Under the pieces are notes generated by a model. It made no database searches. It had not been told where the DNA came from and saw nothing but the letters and a program-made list of their open reading frames with translations. A DNA stretch of 25,176 nt from Hofstenia miamia (taxonomy: Eukaryota > Xenacoelomorpha > Acoela). The stretch is taken from positions 1,881,118 to 1,906,293 of the forward strand of contig SCFE01000076.1 of assembly GCA_004352715.1 (NCBI GenBank), given 5' to 3'. Shown in pieces: positions 17,317 through 25,176 of this stretch (the stretch's first letter is position 1; each line of letters starts with the position of its first letter). The translations under genes were made by a program, and so were the position numbers.

Positions 17317-20279
17317 GATGCAAAATATTTAGCCAAGGCCATACAGGCATTTTGAATCAAACATATCTAGCCATAAGCACGCATGCACCTACATTCACTG
17401 TGAAAATGCCATTGGAGAAATCCGCCTCAATTATTTTGCAAACCCTCAACTAATTCGTTAATCAACTGAAATTACCGATATTTTGTGGGAATTTTTATGC
17501 AGAATGATCGAAGAAATTATATTTTGGTTGATCCGTTGATCTCAGTTTGCAGCTTATTCAGACATTGTTTTTTTACTATGTTCTGTATTGCAGTAATAAA
17601 TATAGTTACATAACATTGTCGCTGACATCCTAAACATACGCTGATAGATGTACCGATTACTATGTTACTTAATTTTAATTCTATCAATATTTCCATATGG
17701 GAACGAGGTAAAATGGGATGTCTTTTCAGTTTAAACCCATTGCTTCAAAATATTCCTTGATATTTAATTAAACTGAATATTATGCTACATGGTCATACAA
17801 AATATCCTCTTAGTCTATTATTGAGGTCGCTACAGTGATACAAAATTGACTTAGTTTTCAATAATTTGCAAGGTAATGCTAAGTAGGTTTTATTTTTGAA
17901 ACTATGTTCAGAAGATAAAGCAACAAAGAATATTGCGTATTAAACATTCTATTTTAATCTAAGTTTTATATATCGGAAATAAAAGAATTATAGTGTCAAT
18001 GTTATTGTTATGTATAACGTTGGTAATCTAGATGAAAATTTTCATTTGTGCAAAAAATCTTAAACTTGATTATGTTGAAAAAATATTGTTGCGTAATGCA
18101 AAAAAAACATTCGTTGAAGAAAATCTATGAATATTCGCTACAGTGATAAAGAAAAACTATGTATTTTGTGCTAGAAGCATGTTAACTCGCATCTGTTGAG
18201 CCCATCCAATAATAATATTCTTAACTTGTGATTTTTTTATTACAAACATCTTCATAAAATGCATGTAATGCTGTTATTTTTGGATGTCTGCCATGCCAAA
18301 TTTGTTGGATAATTTTATTAATTTTCCTACAAATTCAGATTTTGTTTCTAAATGAAAATTAAATATTAATATTTGTATACAGCTTTGACTTCGGGCAAAT
18401 TAACTAATAGATAATAGTTGTAATATTTATGCCTATAAGGTGTATATTGCCCTTACCAATGTGTAGGCTAACGCCAGCCCTATTCTAAGTTCACTAGAAA
18501 AACAAAACAAAAATAACAGAGAAATTATAAAATTATAATATTTAGCACATAAAATCTTAAGTTTCAACAGTAAAACACTCATGAGGAAATACCCTAAATT
18601 TTAGAATTCTCTGTACTTTGATATTGTTAAAAATGTTGTGTTAACATTAAAGTAATGTTGAGTCAATTTTTTAAAAAATTGTATCTCCTCAAATGAATGG
18701 CATGGAAACCCTATGTTAATGTCAATCAATTCAGAATCATCAATACAACATGTATATCTTTATTGGTGGCATCAGATGATGAAATTCTTTAAAGTCAATT
18801 AAAGGTTTGTGTGAGCAAGTGACACAAATTTGCATATTGGTGCTTGTGCTCTAACTGGAATAATCATTCATTATTTATCGGAAAAAAGTTTCTGTATGAC
18901 CTAATTGGGTTGTTATGATTTTTACTGCATGGCAATAAATATACAGTTTTTCAATCAGTTCCCAATATCTGCTACAGAGAAGAACATGTGCTTATTGGCA
19001 AAATATATATATTTTTTCCAAAATCAGGTAAATGATTGTTATAGGTCCATTTGTGAATATTAAATTCATAATTTATAAAGGGGAAATTAATTCGACATTA
19101 TGCATTAAGGTATAATCGCAGCAAGCATTAGAATAAGATAACAATACATACATACTGTATTCTAACTATACAAAATCAATGGCAAATGCTTTGTTGATTT
19201 AAGATATTGGCTTTCAGCTAGTTATAGCGTAAACCTATTTACCCAACGACAAGTTTATCTCCATGTTCCCCCAAACTGTACTCGTTTAATTATGTATCGA
19301 ATGACATCTTAAATAATGTCAATGTATTACTATTATTGAATGATTTGTATAAGTCTGAATGCTAATAATTGGAATCATTTTCTGTTCTTTTAGATATGTT
19401 TGTAAAATAAAAGTCCGATAGAGGCCTGCTACGTGTTGTATTCGTTTCTTTACTATGACGTATTTTCCTATGCATTTTGCATTTTGCATAGTACTGCATG
19501 CACCCAGGAAGAGAGATTTCTTTCTATTTAAGATAATAATTAAAATAACTTAAGAAACTGTACAGTACATTTCCAACTAATAATTATCTGCATATTTGAG
19601 AAATAACTTTCAAACCCTACTCCAGAAAATGCTAAAAAACAAGATTTTAACCTCGACTATAAATCAGCTAAGAGGATCCAAAAGCAGATTTGTATAAGAG
19701 TTCAAGTGATTTTGTGAATGTACTGTTGTGACGGGTTGATGATCTCCTAGGGTAGGGCTCGTACCAAGCAGATATTAATTCCTAAAACGATTCTTTGAAG
19801 TAGATTAGGTCAATTGACGGATACGTATTTGGTATCTATCTATTTCATATATCTATTTACGGATATGTATTTCGTGAAGAACTAACCATGTCGATTTTCA
19901 ACAAAAATTGCAACATACCATATAAAATTGTACACTGAGTCACATAAAATTAACAGTATTATTCAACATTTTCATTTCACTGTCACTTTCTGATATTTCA
20001 TTAATATGTACATAGTTGTGAACTTACGACGCTCCACATCATTTGAATTGAGTTAATGTAATTTATTTATTTTGCAAGGTCATACAAAAAGTGTAGTGTA
20101 ACACTATGATCAATAAAAATTCGTTTCCAGTAAATGATTAATCAGCAGAACATTAAAATTATTTGCGCACTGTTTGATGTGTTGTCAACTATTGTGATAA
20201 ATTAGTGTAATTTCTTCTGGAAACGGAATTTAAGTACGATTTAATGAATTTAATTTGGTTTTTGACGTAAACTAAGTTG
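17317..20279. other. long AT-rich gene-free stretch
   Basis: Almost 3 kb with no frame longer than about 60 codons on either strand. A 50-codon minus-strand frame at about 18600-18760 (RYTCCIDDSELID...) has no clear family. No inverted or tandem repeats of note were found by eye. Confidence 0.5.
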
Positions 20280-21090
20280 ATAAGTGTCACGACTGTCAAG
20301 CAATTTTAGTTAAGAAACATTTAGCTACGGGAATAAAGGGCTTAAGATGCGTGCACGGACAAACCGATGGCCCTATTTTTATGGGTATGGGTCAAATGAT
20401 CTCATTCCACAAAAAGTCAAGAGTTTTTCTACGATCCCAGAACTTGAAGAACACTCTAAGCCGAAGAAAAGTTGTCGTTTTTTGTAATTTTTTTGTAGAA
20501 CCACAGCTCAATAGTGTTGTATGCGATTTTTGCGGTGGTTGATTCACATATACTCGCAGCTTTGACAACCAATATTTTTCTGATCTACTTACCTACTGCT
20601 TTGGCTGAAGCTGAAAATCGCTGTCAACTGCATCTTTGAAATCGGTTCAATGCACTCAACATCTTTATGCGTAGAACTAATGTCAAAGGAAACTCTAGCA
20701 TTCTGCTAAATCCATAACCTCAAGCCTTTTAGAGACGAATTTTCCGACGACATAACCTTATATCGTCGCATTCAATAGTAGTGGTTGTAGTAATAGTAGC
20801 AAAAACACAATTATCACAAATGGAAAAAATAAATAATCAAAATAATATAAAATAAATATTACAAACATGAAAAAAATTGTTAACAAATTTTACATGAATG
20901 ATTACATCTACATTCTTTACAACTGTAAATTCAAAAATGAGTACATAATTTATCTATATCGAACTTTTTGAAAGTATCCTAGAAAATGATCTTTAATTGA
21001 TGTTTGACTTTAGTTCATGCATCGAATAAATGAACGTTTGTATTACAATGCAAGTAGTTAGCAAGGATAGTAATTCTGTTAAAGAGAAGT
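20280..21090. other. unannotated stretch with one weak reading frame
   Basis: A 63-codon frame on the plus strand (20351-20542) ends VVCDFCGG but has no family match I can name. The rest, including 20810-20880, is A/T-rich and noncoding. Confidence 0.4.
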
Positions 21091-21097
21091 TGTTGGA

Positions 21098-21800
21098 TTA
21101 TTCTCCGTCTAATTTTTTGCTTTTAAATAATAAGAGATCATGCGATCTAAAACCAGGTCTATAAGTAGAATATAGAGAAATATAATCAAAAATTGGAAAA
21201 TAATGCTTGGCATTGACGAGTTTCTTAACATATATCAAATCTAAATATTGTGAATAGATAGCTAATGATATTAATGTCATTATATTAAGTCTATCTTTAT
21301 AATTTCCAGTCTTCCATATCCATTGTGAGCATCTTCTCTGAAATTGTTTCTTATATCAGTTTTATTAGGATACCATAAAATTGATACACAACATATTCTT
21401 GATAGAATGAAAGATTTTTACAATTCAAATTTATTTAGATAGTGAACATTATAGGGAATATTCTGTTTAAATCTAAAAACATAAGGTTGCAGTGCTTTAA
21501 TCTATATAAGACATGCTTTGAGCAACTCAAATTATTGGAAATAATAATACCAATATCTTTTTACAAAGAACTTCGAAATTCTCCCTCCAATTTTAAATTG
21601 TGATAATTTTAACAATATACGATTGTAATACCAATAATAAAATGCGTTTGCAAAGTCAAGATATAGAATATATGTATTTTCATGATTTTCATAGTTTTTC
21701 AAAATGTTATCAAAGGAACATTAGAAATTGTGCATGAGAAGATCTTTTTTTAATACATATATACTGAGTCTTACATAATTTAGAAAACTATTTCTTCAAA
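21098..21800 (-). pseudogene. LINE reverse transcriptase relic with internal deletion
   Basis: Read on the minus strand in order: KKRSSHAQFLMFL (about 21750), TYILYLDFANAF (21641-21680, RT motif A with its catalytic Asp), NRILLKLSQFKIGG, then directly DIGIIISNNLSCSKHV (thumb region, about 21510-21560), WYPNKTD, FQRRCSQWIWKTGNYKDRL (about 21300) and the open frame at 21098-21280 (LISLAIYSQYLDLIYVKKLV). This is the order of the C-terminal half of a jockey/CR1-type LINE ORF2. The segment between motif A and the thumb, which should contain the YADD active site, is missing, and several frameshifts and stops separate the blocks. 5' truncated and dead. Confidence 0.75.
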
Positions 21801-22410
21801 AAAATGTTTCGGGAGAATAACAATTGTCCGCTAGTTATCAATTAAATTTATGCATATAGGGCAACCAAATGATGTTTTTCAAATGTTCGCAAGTGTGTAA
21901 TATCATTCAGAACTAGTAGCATATCGAAACATAAAATTGCAATGTAATATCAAATTCATAGTGGTATCTAACGCAGAGCTGCAAACGTGCCTGGTTTTTA
22001 AGATCACAGTTTTTCAAATAATATTTTTAGGCACAGCACGGTGGTGAGAAGGGGTTTTTAAAATTTTTAGAATTTCATACTTATGCATTTCTCAAGTATA
22101 TAAAATGACTAAAGCCAGTGTATCATGTCTTATAAATTAACAAAAAGGATCATATAGAAAATGTATTAGTTAAAATCGCAGATCAAAAATTTTCACGTGA
22201 AAAACAAAAAACCTTTTTTTTGAAAAAGTTTTGATATAAGGTTTAATTAATCTAATTAAATGTATGCTATTATAACAGTATGGATATTTAAATAAAGGTA
22301 ACTAATATGTTAGAAAACGCTTACTGTATGGAACAATAATGTGATAATTAGAACATAAACTATAAACTTAAAAACATTAGATTACACATAGTAAATTATT
22401 CGGCATGTAC
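21801..22410. other. unannotated AT-rich stretch
   Basis: No coding, repeat or transposon signal recognised. Confidence 0.4.
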
Positions 22411-22417
22411 TAAATAT

Positions 22418-22432
22418 AATAATAATAATAAT
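22418..22432. repeat. (AAT)n short microsatellite, probable LINE tail
   Basis: About five AAT units directly after the putative LINE 3' UTR. Confidence 0.7.
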
Positions 22433-22504
22433 GAAAGAATTTATTGCGTTAGTAAAACAACGCCCAAGAACAAAGGACTTGTAATACTACAAAATAAGGC
22501 AACA

Positions 22505-23160
22505 ACTATGAACGGCATACTGAACAAAGACACTTCAAATGCCAGCTACATGGTAGATCAAAATTGTAGGTGTCAAAAGAGCGCTGAAGTAAGAAGTTAA
22601 AAAGAGATTATCTGAAACGCGACAGTGACGATGATATGTCGATATCCGAGTTTAACAGAATCAAGTTCATGGCTTGGGCAGTCCTATAGGAGAAGAACTT
22701 GTCAGTTTTGAATTTTCTTGATTTCTTAATAACTACGAACTACTGGCGCCAGCGTGTTCGAGGCAGAGAACGGTAACTCAGTTTTCTTGTGGAACATTTT
22801 GTAAAATAAAGTTGGTAAGAAATAGGCAAGGAGTTTGTGAGGCGAAGCTGCTGCTTGTAGGATTTAACACCGGTAACCCAGGTTAAACATTTCCGATTAA
22901 GACTTTCCAGTTTTCTCAAAATAGGGGTCGACGGGTACCCACACGGAGGCGCATAGAATAAAATTGTTTGACGCAAATATTAATAAAGGAGAGTTTCACG
23001 CCAAACACCATTTTCGAGGTTATAAGTGTGCATTCCAGCTCAGTTGTTTAGATACAATAATTCCTAGATCTTTGATACTGGCATGTTTGCAGCTCTGATC
23101 TAACGACTGATGCATGGGACTTCCATCAATGTATTTATTGTCGGAATTCATACGTTTTAA
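22505..23160 (-). pseudogene. LINE ORF2 C-terminal relic
   Basis: Blocks in order on the minus strand: NKYIDGSPMHQSLDQS and KDLGIIVSKQLSWNAHL (about 23035-23150), ILCASVWVPVDPYF (about 22920-22960), NRKCLTWVTGVKSYKQQLRL (within 22740-22976), YRTAQAMNLILLNSDIDISS (about 22625-22690), and a Cys-rich end CSWHLKCLCSVCRS just before the stop. This matches thumb, connection and the cysteine-bearing C-terminus of CR1/L2-type LINE polyproteins. Frameshifts lie near 23018 and 22920-22740, and one TAA follows SLSRFR. Different in sequence from the relic at 21098-21800. Confidence 0.7.
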
Positions 23161-23165
23161 TTTTC

Positions 23166-23366
23166 GGTACCACCATGGAGTTCTGGTACATGGAGGCGAA
23201 GCGGCATTTACCTCCTTCCCGAAGAAGGCCATTATATTAATTTAATTGGCTGTCATCTTTCATCGATCAGATTTTGTGCGGCACAAATTTTCTGCACGCA
23301 ATACAACAATAGCCTTCTCCGGGAAGCGCTTCGCCTCCATGTATAATAGCAGAACTCCATGGTACC
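23166..23366. mobile_element. 201-bp foldback / MITE-like element
   Basis: The left arm 23166-23231 and right arm 23308-23366 are near reverse complements: both begin GGTACC at the outer edge, share ATGGAGTTCTG, ACATGGAGGCGAAGCG and GAAGAAGGC-like blocks, and differ by small indels. The loop of about 76 bp is AT-richer. No target duplication is obvious beside the terminal GGTACC. It sits exactly where the LINE relic stops, so it may have inserted at or caused the LINE border. The arms would form a strong hairpin if transcribed. Confidence 0.75.
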
Positions 23367-23795
23367 ATAACACTACAGTTTATCAAATGAAATCTGCTGC
23401 CGATATTGTTTTGACAAATTGATGAGTTTCAGTGTTTCATAACTCCTTCCATTTTAATGAAATTACATGCGTTTTTTGCTACATTTGAGCATATTAAATT
23501 ATATTAAATGGATTTTTGTGTGGATTTTAGAACTTTGCGTATTCGTGTCGCATGAGTAAAGAAATTAGTGGAAAAGTTACATTTATAATTTGATGTTAAG
23601 CTTAGTATCCCACTTTTTCCACCTAAATTATGTTATTCAGAAAATTTTAACAAAATAGATACTAATTTACGTTTTTTGTAAATTTGCTTTTTTTGATATT
23701 TTACATTTGTCGCGTGAGATAACGAAACCTTAGGTTATACAAAAGGTCAAAATATTACAATCTTATTCGACTGTCTGACAGCCCTATCTCACAAT
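23367..23795. other. unannotated AT-rich stretch
   Basis: Nothing recognised. It contains ordinary low-complexity T and A runs. Confidence 0.4.
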
Positions 23796-24210
23796 TTGGA
23801 AATCGCTATCTTATGTGCACACTTCAGTTTTTGGCAAAAAAGTCTTCTATTTAGTTTTCATCGAATTAGTGTCACAGAAAGTTTCAACACTATCATTCAT
23901 GGAGTTGATGATTTTGATAGAGTTTTTGGCGACATCCCTGTCAAAACAGTTGTTATCAAAGGAAAAAAACGAAATGAGGAATATTCTGAACGATGGAAAA
24001 ATGGATGACGCTCTTAGTTCATGCTCATTAAGTAAAGGAATTCTGATCTGACACCACATTAAAATTTCAGATAACACCGATGAGCTACAAATGGATTCTG
24101 ATGATATTGCAATAAATTTTGCTTAATGATATTTTGGATTACGTTCCCATAGAAGAACAAGCTGAAATGTTTCCACCGGCATTAGTGAACAAGATGAAAA
24201 CCTGTTAGCT
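23796..24210 (+). pseudogene. overlapping reading frames of unknown origin
   Basis: Two plus-strand frames overlap (23796-24008 and 23815-24051). One reads FNTIIHGVDDFDRVFGDIPV and KGKKRNEEYSERW. The other reads LLSKEKNEMRNILNDGKMDD. Further downstream, after an AG at 24070 (ATTTCAG), DNTDELQMDSDDIAINF and, one frame over, NDILDYVPIEEQAEMFPP are acidic protein-like pieces. The composition suggests a decayed gene or exons of one, but the family is not recognised and the frame cannot be decided. Confidence 0.25.
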
Positions 24211-24250
24211 ATAACAGATTTCCAAAAAGATTGAAATTCTGAATTTATGT

Positions 24251-25000
24251 AATTATAAATTTTCGACCAAATGGAAGCAACACCGAACTTTAACTCAATT
24301 TATAGATCTTTCAATCATTAAACGTGCCGTGCGTAATTTCAGAAGTCTCCTCTATCACCTGGTTAATAACTATATTAGTTTTTGATACATAAGCTCAAGA
24401 ACTAAAAAAATTATTGAAAATTCCAAGAAAGTTTGAGGTTAACCAATTTTTTGAGAATGCAAACAGTTTTCTGAGGCTTTCAGACATCGCATGTCTTTCT
24501 TCGTGTTTTGTTGAAGATATTTGAATTTATTTTTTCCTTAATTAATTTCTAAACTCTCGCCAAGTAAATTTAAAGCTTTCACATTTTTTATTTTAAACTA
24601 AAAAAGGTTACAAGTTGCAATACTTAATGACATATTGTCATCAAGCATCTAATTGAGTTTTCGCTAGATTTACTGAAAAGATACATTCATTATTAATGTT
24701 GTTGCTAAATTGTTTACTATCTCTATTAGCAAAATTTAATAAGCTGGCATCTTCCTATCGGTCAATGTTACTGAAAGAAAATTATGATGAGAGTTCAGTG
24801 ATATATGTGGGAAACACTGCACTCACATAAGAAATATATTTCCTATAAAAACAAACGGTTTTATTTGAAAATAGAAGTTTTTTATTTTTGATAATATTTT
24901 CTTGTATAAAAACTTTTTTTCTTATTTCGTAATGAAAATTTTGATTTCTAATTATTAAAAAATGAATGTTTACATTTAATAATGACACTATGGGAAATTG
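24251..25000 (+). repeat. dispersed repeat, copy 2 of 2, with 129-bp insertion
   Basis: Same orientation as 15862-16490, starting AATTATAAATTTTCGACC after unrelated flank. It lacks about 14 bp present in copy 1 (near 24394) and carries an extra 129 bp at 24820-24948 before the shared end (ATGAATGTTTACATTTAATA). Confidence 0.9.
24820..24948. mobile_element. 129-bp segment unique to repeat copy 2
   Basis: Interrupts the alignment between AACACTG and TAATTATTA. No terminal inverted repeat or target duplication was found, so it may be an insertion here or a deletion from copy 1. Confidence 0.5.
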
Positions 25001-25149
25001 CAACACAGAACATCAATGTTCACAAATTAGAAATATTAGCCTAGTGTAAGAATTTATTCAAATGGATTCCTAAAATTATTTGTTTATCTAATTAGAAGAT
25101 TATATATTAGTGATATTTTTCAAAAGTCAAAATTGTGTGACATTGTTAG

Positions 25150-25176
25150 TATATATATATATATATATATATATAT
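25150..25176. repeat. (TA)n microsatellite at window end
   Basis: The window stops inside a TA run, mirroring its start. Confidence 0.95.

Larger units (their letters stand above)
22411..23165 (-). mobile_element. 5'-truncated LINE (CR1/L2-like) with AAT-repeat tail
   Basis: Orientation is minus. Coding homology enters near 23165 and runs to the stop at 22505-22507. A short 3' UTR follows and ends in (ATT)n on the minus strand (AATAATAATAAT at about 22418-22432 on plus). A simple-repeat tail and 5' truncation are the usual form of CR1/L2-type insertions. Confidence 0.65.

Noticed and set aside
18600-18763. Minus-strand frame with CIDDSELID, considered as an RT YVDD relic
   Set aside because: Surrounding residues do not follow any RT strand and no other RT block lies nearby.
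15862-25000. The two direct repeats as LTRs of a retrotransposon
   Set aside because: Ends are not TG...CA, no gag or pol lies between them, and the LINE relics inside face the other way and are unrelated.
24782-25006. 74-codon minus-strand frame
   Set aside because: Falls largely in the 129-bp AT-rich insertion of repeat copy 2, with low-complexity Lys/Phe/Ile composition.

Overview
The window is AT-rich animal nuclear DNA with low coding density. It has spliced exons with consensus GT/AG junctions, many TA microsatellites, and a dense mix of Tc1, mariner, hAT, LINE and Penelope-like relics. No bacterial operon, Shine-Dalgarno or phage signal was seen. The transposon set (an intact DD34E Tc1, a DD41D mariner starting MATPQEK, and a multicopy gene family common in arthropod genomes) points to an invertebrate, most likely an arthropod. 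This is an inference. Both window ends are (AT)n runs, which looks like a contig bounded by microsatellites.

The one convincing host gene lies on the + strand at 6720-9757: two exons (6720-6983 and 7971-9757) joined by a 987-bp phase-1 intron. Together they encode at least 682 residues of a DUF2961 / glycoside hydrolase family 172 (GH172)-like protein. It has an N-terminal jelly-roll-like module with GPGCITRIF, a second module with KLPIPFKKS, the catalytic-type segment YIETD...GTGLEDHF, and the C-terminal beta-rich extension seen in long bacterial members. The two candidate catalytic glutamates sit 21 residues apart, as in the characterised family member. The first exon was not found. An animal, intron-containing GH172 gene with a complete-looking active site is the most interesting object here.

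Layout: 0-0.6 kb, a transposon end and a decayed acidic/Ser-rich reading frame. 0.88-1.29 kb, a four-copy tandem repeat of about 102 bp. 2.0-2.96 kb (-), a broken copy of a multicopy arthropod gene family. 3.58-4.77 kb (-), a Tc1-like element with an intact transposase. 5.17-5.46 kb, a short nonautonomous hAT. 5.56-5.70 kb, a TGGAAA-rich stretch. 6.7-9.9 kb, the GH172-like gene. 11.0-11.3 kb, an 11-bp-period minisatellite, possibly inside a small inverted-repeat element. 12.2-13.5 kb (-), a dead DD41D mariner with clear terminal repeats. 13.65-15.3 kb (-), a cluster of reverse transcriptase relics including a Penelope-like RT with GIY-YIG remnant. 15.86-16.49 and 24.25-25.0 kb, two direct copies of one repeat. 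17.09-17.32 kb (-), a small membrane-protein-like reading frame. 21.1-21.8 and 22.4-23.17 kb (-), two LINE 3' relics. 23.17-23.37 kb, a 201-bp foldback element. 23.8-24.2 kb, overlapping reading frames of unknown origin.

Nothing in the window forms an operon or pathway. The GH172-like gene stands alone among mobile elements, several of which are damaged by stops and frameshifts. Only the Tc1 transposase looks potentially functional.
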